Assembly: GCA_963681505.1 (NCBI GenBank)
Contig: OY811971.1
Span: 10,369,433 to 10,433,432, forward strand
Source of the DNA: Eunapius fragilis
Lineage: Eukaryota; Porifera; Demospongiae; Spongillida; Spongillidae
Length of the DNA: 64,000 bases
Reading direction: 5' to 3'
The position numbers and the translations under genes were made by a program. The notes beneath the pieces are model-generated. The model was given only the letters and a program-made list of their open reading frames with translations. It did no database searches and had not been told where the DNA came from. Positions 37,401 through 50,582 of the stretch are shown here, in pieces. How positions within the stretch are numbered: the first letter of the stretch is position 1; each line of letters starts with the position of its first letter.

Positions 37401-40400
37401 TTAGAACGTCCTGGTTGCATTAATACCCTCTCAATTGTGTAGTCTTCATTATTGCGTGGCAAGCAGCACCTTGTTTGGTCTGATGCCCACTAATGACAAC
37501 TAAGAAACCCTTAGAGATATCCGAACATACAGTAGTAGTGTGCCTTTTCCCTTGAGCTGTGCAAACAGAGCACTCGCAATGTGCACCTTCTCTCTTGATC
37601 CTTTCTTACTTTGATATGCCGGCAACAACACCAAGCGTCTAAGAGGGTGAGAAATAAATGGATTACTACAATCCACTGGATTTGATGATGGCTCAGTGAT
37701 TGATTCATATGACTGTCGTGATTGTTCAAGGACGTGTGACCATCAAAATGATTGAAGATTAGAGATGATGCAAGATCATTTGCAAACTCACGAACAGTCA
37801 TAGGACTAGTACTATGTTCATAGTTGTATGCCAACAGAACATCGGTAAAAATTATACCAAAAAATATTGCAGCCAACCTGTGCCACCACGTCTGAGTGAC
37901 CCCTGCTTCTGCAATGCTGAATAGCCCTTGCCTTAGGTGGTTATGGACATCCATCTTGCATGCTGCACTGAAGTGTTTATAGTGTATATTGTGAGGGGTG
38001 CCCGCACGCGCACCATCACGGTTACGAGGATGCCGACGATACAAAAAGAATGACGAACACGAGGTACATGGCAGTGCTCAAAATAAGGACTAAAGTTTTA
38101 TAGGTCATTTGGCAGACCAATAATAAATTTGAGCGGACAACAGTCAGATTTGTTTGGACATGCACTGCATAATAATTTCGATTTACAATGTATTAATTAA
38201 ATGTGGTGCAAATGTGTTAGTAAATATGGTATACATGTATGTGACATCAACACCATAGGAAATATATAGGATTAATTTATTATAGTGGAAATGTCACATT
38301 CATGTATACAATATTTCCATACACATTTGCGCCATATTTGAATATGTAAATACAATGTACAGTACATGTACATCCAAATTATTATGCATTGATGCCATAA
38401 TGTTTTGTTTGGATATACATGTATGTGTCAGTGTGTACAATGTGTGGAACAAGTATTGTCAGCTGTCACAACCACGTGGTTAGCTGCTAGATGATATCAC
38501 AACCACTATCATAACTATAAAAACAGCTGCTAGCTGCGCACTTTTAACACCTCCGCACATCTGCACAAATAATGATATTCAAAAGACAATTGAACAAACT
38601 TTTAGCTTTCATAGCAAACCCTATCGATCTCTGCCACTAATTATATAACGATTTCACTGTACATGTAAATGAAATTCAACGTTTATCGTGGCTTTGCTGT
38701 TACGCAACGTTTCGTAATCCGCACCCTTTTATTAGAATTTCATTTCCTACTCCACACCCCACCTACCTGTACACTATGCTACATCCTATGCCTAGAATAA
38801 GAATAAGAGCTTCAACTTGCTTTGTACCTGGGTGGAGGAATGCACGTTGAAAAAAGCACTTAGCCTAACAGTGAAACATGTCAACGCACCAATTGCTTGC
38901 ATAGTTGCAACCTGGATGAACAAAACCAGACCGGAGTATAGGTGGTGTATACCCGGTATACACTTGTAAGTCCTGATGCACCTTGATATCAGTCTTGCTG
39001 CAAGGTTCAGAACATCTAAATTTGGTGCATTAAGGCAGAAATGCATGACCACCACCATTTAGTATCATGCATGTTATCCCTACATGTATGTTTACTGTAT
39101 TTATATTTAAAAAAAAAGGGTAACAAACTGAAGCAAAAATGATACAAATGTACGTGTGTACCTGTGCCTAACAATGAATTAGTACATGTACATGTACATG
39201 CATGCAGTAGAGAAAGTGTCAGTTCAATCCTGAAGTGCATTCCTTCACTTGTAAACATAGTTGTCGAGCTGCATCCTTAAAGCAAGCATCATTAAGTTTT
39301 GTACCAACTGAATGCAATCTTCAATAAGCAACTGTGCTTTATCAACTGGTACACTTTCCATATCTGGGTTGTCACACTCTTCACCTTAATCATCTTCACC
39401 GATTGTGCCTTCCTCTTCTAGATGAAACCATTGTCTCAGCATTTGCACAGCTTTGTCATTCGCTATCTTTGCAGCAGCATTAGCAACAACCTTAAGCCCC
39501 AGATTTACCAGCGTTTCATGTACAGTAGGAGTGGCTAAAGATAGACTGCAAAACGTATTGCACATTGCTTGAACTGAATCTGCATCAAATTTCTTGAAAT
39601 AGTCTCGTTCAGTAGCTGCTAATTCAGTAGATTCATGAAGTGGGGACAGTGAGAATGAACCCAGCATCCAGATATTATGGAGGGTGAGATTTCATCCCAG
39701 GCTTCCTTCAGTAAGACAATTGCATCTCCTATGTGAGGTGGAGACCCATAGTCTAGACCCGCACATCCTGCTGGAAGTTGCTTCGCCATTGCTTGTAATT
39801 GAGGGTAGCTTTCAACTGTCTCTACCAACCTCGACAAAAGTTTGGTCTTGTAATGTGCCTTTAGCACAGCAATGACCCCTTGGTCTAATGGTTGGTACAC
39901 TGAGGTCACATTTGGAGGGAATTTGAACACTTTCACCTGTCCCAGTGGGTCATCACAACTTGTGTCGTGACCAGAGAAGCCATCAACTAGTAGAGCCACA
40001 CGGTCATGAGTGTACTGACGAATGGTGGGTAAGAACACCTCTTGCCACCATTTGCGATAGTTGTGTGTGTCGTTCCATGCAATCTTTTGATGATAGTATG
40101 GATGGCTTACTCTTAAAACAACGTGGATTTTTTGCGGTGCCTATTACTACTGGGGCCATTTTACAGCTTCCTGTTGCATTCACACACAGGATGATAGTAA
40201 GCCGTTCCTTGGCTTTCATAGCTTTAACGCCTCGTGCAACTTGACATGCATCCCCTTCGTCTGGCAATAAGTAACTACGATTTGGTATTGCCCTAAAAAA
40301 TAAACCCGCCTCATCCATATTGAACACGTTGGAAAGCTGGTACTCCTGTAGCTCAGTTCTAAGCTGTAGGATTTCTTGATCCACTATCGCTATATCTACG

Positions 40401-43400
40401 TCACCAGCTTCTTCATGCAGCCGAACATGCTTTGTAACACCAAAGCGCCATCTCCAGTGGAAAAACCAGCTGTCAGAGGCCTTGAAGTCCAACACGTTAC
40501 AACGACACGCATCGTACATCATACGCGCTTTTAACAAAGCTCTGGAAACAGGAATTGGCTTTGTGCCTCAACGAAGCTTCCTTAAGGAGCAAAACCACTC
40601 AAAAATCGAGTGATCAATCTCAGGATGCTTAGATTTATCTTTGGCTGCTTTTGAGTGCATTGGTATATCACCGTTGTTTATGTGCAATTCTATGGCATCT
40701 TTATGCTTACGAATATCGTAAACTTGCTGTCTACTGATGCCAAACTCCACCGCAACATCAAGAACATGTTTACCTACCTGCCTTCAGTTCTTCCAATACT
40801 TTCTTCTTTCTTACGTCGATACAGCGCCTTGTTATTCTTTCAGCTATGAGGCACGCACAAGTATACAAAAGTGGAAGGAATAATAAACGACCGGGCACGG
40901 GACAGAAATGGACGGAATAATAAACGAACACGCGAAGATCTGATGTGCGTTGACATGTTTCACTGTTGGCTACATCTGGAGTACCAGTAAAAATGCTTAT
41001 TTCAAAGGTCTGTCCTGTGTCGATATGTGTTAATCGGGGCCACGGCTCCCCACTGTGTTAGTTACCCTATTTTATGCGCACTTCCAGCCAGACTATGGTT
41101 CAGCTTATCCGACTTATACTCACTTCCTGTGGTCCATCCGTGCTCGGACCTGTCTGCAATTTTGATCAACCGTATTCTTCTATTCAACATAGCCTCCGCT
41201 TCCGTCAGTTCCTTCACCGCCGCTGCCGCCTTTGGTCCTTCCATGTCTCCAATCTGCCAAGCCGCTTCTCTTACATGTTCGATGACTTCCTCCACAAATG
41301 CCATCTGAGCTACATTCCCCGCTCTTTTTATCGCATTTGATTCATGTTGCCTCGCTCGCTTCGATGCAATGCGGACTACTTCCTGCTGCTCAACCATCTC
41401 ATTCTTGAATTCTTTTAAGCTCTCCATGAATGACGCCATCTCTGCTAGAATTACTTCTTGCAACTGTAACTGTGACCTCGACTGCGTATCGTCTCATCCG
41501 CCATCAGAGCCTCTGGTAGCCATTCCGTACAGCAGCCGTGCACACCTAACAGACAACAGACGCCTAGATTGTCTTAAACTTTGAAGACTCCACTCTATAT
41601 ACCCCACTACACGTGGCATATTGCATATTGCGCATACGCATCCCTGACACCAATCAACAACACTGCATATGATGCATCTCTATCAACTCCAATCAACAAC
41701 ACTGCACCTGATGCATCTACCAATCAACACTCCATTCAACCCAACTATGTACCATTGCTCGATGCACTTTGCTATATTCATATAGGAGCTTATTTTCTGT
41801 CTAATTCGTTCCTCAAATGACAGAAAAGTATATCTTCCTGGTTGCTGCATGTTGCCACATATTCTCGCCCCCAACTCCACATTTTTGGCAGTGGTGGGCG
41901 TAGCCTCGTTCAACTTCACCTCCTTTTGCTGTTCCAGAATAGGCGGTGTGGTTGCAGTAGGCCCACTACTGTCTGCTACTTTGGGGACTCTGTGGGCTCC
42001 TGTATGGACAAAATTTCTCTCTTGCTCCTCTTGCACGTGCAGGCCAGCCCTTGTATTCCACTCTTTGCTATTGACCTGCACCCACTCCGCTCTGATGTCG
42101 TACCTCGCTCTAAGCTGATTGAAATGTCTCTGACACGTTCTTCCAGCTCGACAATCGCTGATACTGGTCCTGTAAACTTCCCTACGACCCCTGGTGTCCA
42201 ATCCTGGTTGCCACCTACATCTTTCACATACACCAGGTCATCTAGCCCAGTTCTTAGCCTTGGAGTCGTAGCTGGCTTTTTTTGTCGAGCCTGACTTATA
42301 CTGACTTGGACAGGAACCGCTGTCCTGCTGGGACGAATGCCGTCCATCAGTGACAGGGAACGTGGTTTTCAACCCAGTAGCATCTCTGCAGGTGTGAGAC
42401 CAGTTGTGGCGTGGGGCATCAGAATTATGTGAAGAGGAAGCGTGCTAAACTGGTCTCCACATCACCACTGGACTTGGTTAGGGCGGCCTTAAAGGTCTGA
42501 ACTGCGAGTCTGCCAAACCGTTAGTTGCTGGATGGTAAGGGGTGACATGGTGGGGTGGATTCAGTTTCGGTTTACAAACTCCTTAATTTCACTGCTCGTA
42601 AAGGCACTCCCATTGTCTGACACCAACTGCTCTGGTATGCTGTGTGTTGCGAAAATGTTGCGCAGGAACCTGATTGCGCACAGAGAGGAGCAGAAGGACA
42701 CAACCGCCACCTAATTAATTAATTACACGTGGTCACGATATCTTCTACTAGTTCTCTTGGTAGACAACCTATAAAAACCTTCCTTGAGTAGGTCTAACAA
42801 GCAAACAGGTGAAGGCAGGTTCTTGATTTACAAGTGTGTCTAAGATCGACCTTGTCAGTTAATTGTCTTTTTCCCCATCGGAGCCACCTCAGCCTTCAGT
42901 TCATCCTTTAGTTTCCGACCTTTGGACATCTTTTGAGGAACAGCCATAACCCCATTCCTTTCCATCATCTTCCTGTTTTCTTCACCACGTAGTTGGTGGT
43001 ACTGAAGAAGTGTTGAGTCTCTTCGATGGTAAATGGTGATAATGTAAGTATCTGAAGCTTCTCCTGGTACGACTTACTCAGATGGAACTTGTCTTTCAGA
43101 CTTTCCATCATATGTCTGTAAAAAGAAAGTTCATCAGCATCTTCCTTGGCTTTCTTTGCATCAAGCTCCTCTAGACCTTCAAATGATGTCTGGTAAGACT
43201 TCTCCTGCCTTCTCTTGAGGACAGCTGATGCCTTCTGAAATTAGTTTTGTGCCTAATGTAAACGCTGAGTACCAACTGTTCATGATAAATGATTTAATTT
43301 ATACAACTGCCCTTATTACACATTCTTCTTGGCTTACCAAGTTTCACTGGACTTTGGTTCAAATACTGAATAACTTCATCAGTTTCAACCACATGAGCAA

Positions 43401-45677
43401 CACTTTCATCAGAAGTTGACTCAGTTGAAGCAGACAAAGGGAGCTCTACATTCAAAGCTGATGTCGATGGACCAGGTAGGGGTACATCAGCAAGTGCTGG
43501 GAGGTCTCCAGGTGCATGGACTGACTTCTGCAAATTCGTCTTGCACAATGAGCACAGCTTCTCTCCTGGAACCAGTGAGGTGCCCACTTTCAGTGCACTT
43601 GGCCTACAGTCACTAGTGATCTCTCTTAGTGACTTCTTTCTTGGCTTGCTATCTTTGTACTGATCGAAGGCATTGCAGCACTATTTCTGTAACGCTGAGT
43701 ATTTGTGCAAGCACACTTGCTCGTGATGTGAACAAATGTCATGAATATTGTTTGAAGCCAACTTGGAACACATTGAAAGCAGTTCAATCCCATCACTAGT
43801 AAACGTTGCGCACCCTTTGAATTTTAGTATTAAGCATCAAGGTTAGGGATGTATAAACTTTAACCATCCACACACTTGCTAATTATAGGACTGTAAAAAA
43901 ATTTTCTCACACAGCCTTGTTTCTTGCAACTGTTCCCTTCCATTTAAAAAATTACCTGCTTCAATTAATGTATCAGTAAACCATGTTTCTCATTAGGGAA
44001 TGTTTTTATTTACTCTGTTGTACAACGCAATCTCTATAAAGCTCGTTCTGATTCTCAATTGGTACTATATATACATGTGCCTATTGCATACAGCTGCTCG
44101 CTTCTTTACAGTGTTCAGTTTGTAACAAACATGGGCACTTGCTTTGCACACTTCTGATGAATATTTGCTCTCGGCCTTTGAAGTATTAAGATTTGTCTTT
44201 TGGCTACATTCTTTTGTTGACGCAAAGGCATTGTGACGAAAACTACTTCACACAGAAGCGCAGGATACCTAGCAACGACGTATTCTTATTTTATACAATC
44301 TACATGCACATTCAGCATTATGGAGCAATTACATGCATCAGCTACATGTACCATTATAAAACGGATTTAATGTACGAACGGACAGCATTCATTCCCACAT
44401 GGTTCCCGCAAATAGTAGCTCTAAAGTGCTTGCATGATTTCTGTCACTTTTGATGCAAATGCATAATGAATACCTCAACAATTTTGACCAACTATTATTC
44501 ACAGGAACTGAGCGGGAACCACAATCCCTGCTTGGAACCACCATTGTAATCTTGTTGATGTACAGCACCGTGGTTTAAGATGTACACATGGGGTTAGGCT
44601 AAGACCTTGATTTTTTTTTACGTAATGTTTCTCAAAATAGCCCAAAGTATCACATTTCATTAAAAACAATGTCGAATTGTTTGGATTTAGTTAGATGATT
44701 ATTAATGTTGAAGCTAAAAAAAAGATGAATATTTTGAGTCATTATATTGTGACAGATCGGTGACCTGTTAAAAGCCTGAACGGGGCCATTCAGGAGTTTG
44801 AACTGTAATGTGTTGTAGGCACGAACTTTAGGTTAATTAGTCATGTGACGGTGTGGGTATATAAACACGTATCGGGCATTAAAATTGAGTTCTCCCAGAA
44901 AAGTAACTACGTGGAGGAGTTACGCGGTGGCAATCTTTATGTTAGGTTGCGGAGTGCGGGCAGCTTAGTTCAAGTGGAACTACAGGTCCGTCACATATAC
45001 ATGTATGCAACTGCACATTTAATGGAGCAAATGGGAAGCAAAATAAATATGTATTTAGATAGCGGTTTCTCTTATGTATAGAAAGATACCAAATATATAA
45101 TGCTTTAGGCCTTTAGAATATACCTTTTTTTGCAACAAAAGGCTTGCTTAATGGCAAAATATTGTTGTAGGGCCTAACATTCATCGGCTAGGACAAACTA
45201 GAGCCCATTGATCAAAAAAATTGTTGCTGATATCATCTGGCATCCTGAAATACACGCCGACAGTGCCCCGCTTTCTGTTTAACACCTCTAATAAGGCAGA
45301 ACTAAACGCTATCCACTTACGCGAGTGTATGAAAAACATTAATAACCCACAATAATTCATGCGCGCGCACATGCCATGGCTATGACAGGAAAAATTCCAA
45401 TCATGGAAGCTTACAACAAGTATGTCTAGAAGTACATATAATATAAATATACATCATAAGCTTGTATGGGAAATGTATGCGTACATGTATGTGCATGGTT
45501 TGTTTGTTAGAATTATTTGTTGTATACCCATTGAATGCTATATGTACATTGTCAATGTGTTTCAGGTAAACCTGTTCTCCTTGAACAACCAAAGAAAGGT
45601 GGCGTGCGCTTAGTTTCTCACGTGCTCTACAGCCATGGAGGTACATTAATCATAGTAGGGGGGGAAACTGTGTTGTT

Positions 45678-45762
<85 letters not shown>

Positions 45763-48700
45763 GAATTCACTTACAGAGCATCCCAATATCTCGGTCATAT
45801 CTTGATGACCCACCCTCAATCAGTGAAGGCTGGGGAGGGAGAGTAACAGACTACAGAATAACTGTATGCCATCAGTGTGTATGCCTGTTACATTTGCAAT
45901 GCACTGTACATGTACCATTACGTGCTAAATTGTGTTAGGGTGTGGAACCATTTATAAATCAAAATCAATTATTTTAACTGCATGTAAGTTCTGTTGATTT
46001 TCTGGTTTGTTCTTATATGGGAACCAGTTAAGATCAATTCCTATATACATGTGTTTGCAAACAATTAAGTTTGTATTGTTATACTTCTGGGTATAGTGTA
46101 GTACATGTACATATGATGTCTATATGAGATACATGTATCATCAGCCTCCAGGGGGAAAAAAAGGCTTGTTTTTAATTCTCAATTTTTCATTAACCTGATT
46201 TTGAGAACTATCATTCATGGTTATGGCAGTGTGTTCTCTTAAACACAGGCGTTTTTTCACTCGAGGCATGAGCATGTATGCATTAATAAGTAAATACATG
46301 TATCAATGTACAGTACTAAATAATCCCCCATAGAAATGCATTTGGGACTATCAATATGAATAATGTAAATGTACTATACTGAAGACTGAAGGTTCATTTC
46401 ACAATCATTTACAGTAGCCTTTAACCCTGTTCGTGTTAAGTGTACATGTATCTTCTGCTTAGCCATGGATATGTACTTTCTACATAAGCTTGTTGGTGTA
46501 TCCTTTTTATTCAATACATAGGTGGATATTGTTTTGACTAAAGGAAATTTGATATTTCAAGTACCACTGTATTCATAACTGACCAAATACATGTACATGT
46601 ACCTGTATATAGATAATTATTAACCTTAGGATCTGAAAATTGGTTACACACCCAAAATTTTTTGCTTCTTTCACAAAAATTGCAAATACACCCATACATT
46701 TATGCACAAGGACTTCAATCAATTGATACAAGAGAACATGTTATACCCTAACCCAATTGATAGGACTCAAATACCAACAATTTACCCTATGCAGAAAGGT
46801 AAGGCTTGACTGTGTGTGTGTGTGTGCAGTATATAAACATGAGGGGAGGAATTCTCTGTAACTTGGACATGACAAGGTGTGCATTTTCTTTACTTTGCTA
46901 TCTGTAATGATTGTACATGATTCAATCAATGCCATTAAGGTACATTATGTAACACAACACAATATGAATATATGGGCTGTATTGACAGTCTTTACAGTGG
47001 AAGAATGTCTTTCTCTGTTTTCCTTCCACTATTGCTTTTCAACAGCTCTAAATAAGCTTGAGAGACAAACACGTCATTGGCCTGTCACGTATAACGATAC
47101 TCTGATATATACCCTGGCTCAGGTTTGGCAAAACCATTGCTGCATCAATAAATCTATCATCTATCACAACCTTTCCTATTATTTAGGACTTGGACACACT
47201 CCCTTTTACTATTCCAAAGGAATCGATGAATGATGTAGAATTGGATAGCTGTAGAAAGGTATGTACATGTCAATCGTATTTCCAACTTACTTAAACGTCA
47301 AACCACACGCATGTTCATGTACATACTTCATGCCCCATAAGAAAAATAATGTGTCAAGCAATGATCATGATTGGATTAGTAAAGCATTATCCTGACATCA
47401 TTAGGTTATTGTCTCTCTTCAAGAAAAAGAGAGCTCCAATGAACCATTATCTATTCCAAACAGTGGTGGAAGAAATAAAGGTGTGAAGAGGTATGTGGTT
47501 CATGTGGTATAGGTCACATAATTACACTCTATCATTAGAGAAGAACAGTATCGGGCACTTTGGAGTGAAATTGAGATGCTAGCTGAGCTACACAGCACAA
47601 ATTCTGAAAATCACAGAATTCTTCACGAATTCATTTTGCAAGTACTATCGCATTCATCATCTGCTCAACCCCCTCGTAAAACTCCCGTTGTGAAAACAGG
47701 TGTGTACATGTTTATGGGCTTATTACTCATATGTGCATGTGTATTATGACAGCGTGTATTTATGATCTGTAAGTTCTAAAATGCTGGCTGTAAACTGCAG
47801 GTACCAGTGGATAGAGCTGTGTTCGCTGTTAATTTTCATATCTGAAACTGTCCAGAGTGCTTGTTTCTAAACTGAATGGTTATGGTGAAAATAAGTTTCG
47901 TAACTTATTGTGACTTTTTTTTCAAAAGTATATTTTTATTAAGTATAAGTAGCCTTAGTCCTTTCGCAATGCGATTGGTACTATGAGCTTAGATCTCTGG
48001 TATATTATTAGAACATAAACACAGATTGTTGTTTGTTTAGTTTGTAGTTAACTTGTTAAGGGCATACTTTCTCCTGTTGATAGTATATTAACATGTTCGG
48101 TTTACACAATCATACTAGGATAAATATTTGTTAATAATGCATGTTAATTGTGTTTGTGTTAATAATTTTTGTGCATTTCGCACATTATTTACATATATAA
48201 ATATACTTTTAGGTAAATGTAATTTAACTTATTCCACCATAACTTTATTGCTTAGATGCAAGCACTCCAGTTTCAGATATGCACATGAAAGCAAACAAAT
48301 TATGGTAGTTATTGGCAGGAACGCCTGTTAGGTAATGTTCTTAAAACCAGAAACACAAGAAGCAGTGCTGAAACTCATTCTGGCTAGTATGGAAGCCCAG
48401 CTCCATCTTCAATCTCCATCCTCCTCCATTTCACTCTACTGCTACGAAAACTGGTCAAATGTATATTGGCCAGGGGATTTGGTAATAAACATTTAGACCT
48501 AACTTGTTCTGAAGTCTAGATTAGATAGTTCCCTGCTGTGCAAACTGGAATAGAGTATGGATGCACATCCCACCAGTTATTCAAGTTGCACCTGCAGAGG
48601 CCTCCCCCCCACATTTATTTCAATTCACTGTGGTCCCGTCCTATGTGATGTTTTGTGCAAGCCCAGGTGCAGCAAAGCTTGCAAGTAATCGCTTTGAATC

Positions 48701-50545
48701 ACAAGCCAATTGGTAGCGGGGATGTGAGGCGGGTCCCATTGCTAAACATTTTAATCTTGCTAAAGGGTCATTCCAAAAACGTTTTTACCACCCTAATGTC
48801 AAATCTGCATTATATTACCCATATTTATTATCCACTTAGAAACATATACTTTCACAATACAATTGTATGCTCTATCACTCTTTGTTTACCAGATACACTG
48901 CCTTTGAATAATTAATCATTTTTTGCTTTGAATGACTACTGCTTCCCCCTTACAATTGGCATGCTCATTTTCTGTGCACAGAAGGAAGGGTTTTATGGGA
49001 ACACACCCTTCAGCATGTGAATGCACATTGTTGGTAATAAGGGGGAGTGGCAATACATCCATTTAGCATAAGGTTGTAACATAGCCAAAAATAATTAAAA
49101 ATTTATGACACCATTCTTTGTTTGTTAGATAGCTGCCGACAGTTAACAGCTTTATGTGAATTCGACTTTTTGGGATACTGATCACATGGTCTGGGATTTT
49201 GATTCAAAAGCCAGGCTGCCATATTTAATCTCCCTTTTGCATTCACATCAATCACTTCATCAAAACAAAACAACCACAAAGTAATTGTTCAATTACTTTG
49301 TGGTTGATTTGTTTTGATAAAAGTTTCAATAATGTGATTGATATGAATGCCAAAGGGAGATTAAATATGGCAGCCTGGCTTTTGAATCAAAATCCCAGAC
49401 CATGTGATCAGTATCCCAAAAAGTTGAATTCACAGAAAGCTGTTAACTGTCGGCAGCTATCTAACAAACAAAGAATGGTGTCATAATTTTTTAATTATTT
49501 TTGGCTATGTTACAACCTTATGCTAAATGGATGTATTGCCACTCCCCCTTATGACCAACAATGTGCATTCACATGCTGAAGGGTGTGTTCCCATAAAACC
49601 CTTCCTTCTGTGCACAGAAAATGAGCATGCCAATTGTAAGGGGGAAGCAGTAGTCATTCAAAGCAAAAAATGATTAATTATTCAAGGCAGTGTATCTGGT
49701 AAACAAAGAGTTATAGAGTATACAATTGTATTGTGAAAGTATATGTTTCTAAGTGGATAATAAATATGGGTAATATAATGCAGATTTGACACTAGGGTGG
49801 TAAAAACGTTTTTGGAATGACCCTAAAGGTAGGTTCATAGCTCTCTGTACTCGTGGGATCTGTTGGGGAGTATCGATGTGTATAGTAGGACAGAGTATTT
49901 CTGGCTCTCCCTCACTCGTTCCATGGGTAACTTGATCTCCATTAGCGACCGGACAATGCGCAAGACGTTCTCCCAGGACAACCATTTCCTTACACATCAA
50001 GATGTTGCCAGCACAAGTCTCTGGCATGCAGCCGCTGGTATGATCGACACCATGGCTTGACAGTGGACAAGATCTCTCATTGGAGGCCTTCAAGTACCTG
50101 AGCACTGGAAGGATAGCGAGCAGTAGTAAATGCGACGTGAATGCCTGAAGAGACCTGGCTACCGGCGTGTATCCTTTGATAGTGGCATGGCCCAGTGCAT
50201 GTGCCCTGTCTGACTGCAACCAAAACATACATGTACATGTACATGTACCATGGGTCGATGAACCTCAACACCCTGGCTATCGGGGTGGTGGCCAGTGCCG
50301 AAATCAGTAGCAAGGCAAACGCTTCTTGCTGGAGCCGGTGGCTTGTGTCTGTCCCCGTCCATGCAGTGTCCGACTTCCTCCTCTTTGCGGCCACCCTGGA
50401 AAGAAAGCGAGCAGTAGCAAATACAGTGTGAATGCCCGAAGAGACTGGCGTGTATCTTTTGTTTTTTTATTGTGGCGTGGCCACTTGGCATGTGCCCCAT
50501 CTGACCACAACCAAACCATCCATGTACTATGGGTCGATTGACCTC

Positions 50546-50582
<37 letters not shown>

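Noticed and set aside
48340-48480. Coding-like stretch (LKLILASMEAQLHLQ...)
   Set aside because: It is short, matches nothing I recognise, and is not needed in the INTS13 frame because exons 15 and 16 join directly in phase.
49749-50228. 159-codon - strand frame
   Set aside because: It overlaps a duplicated repeat region and the palindrome end. No domain was recognised.
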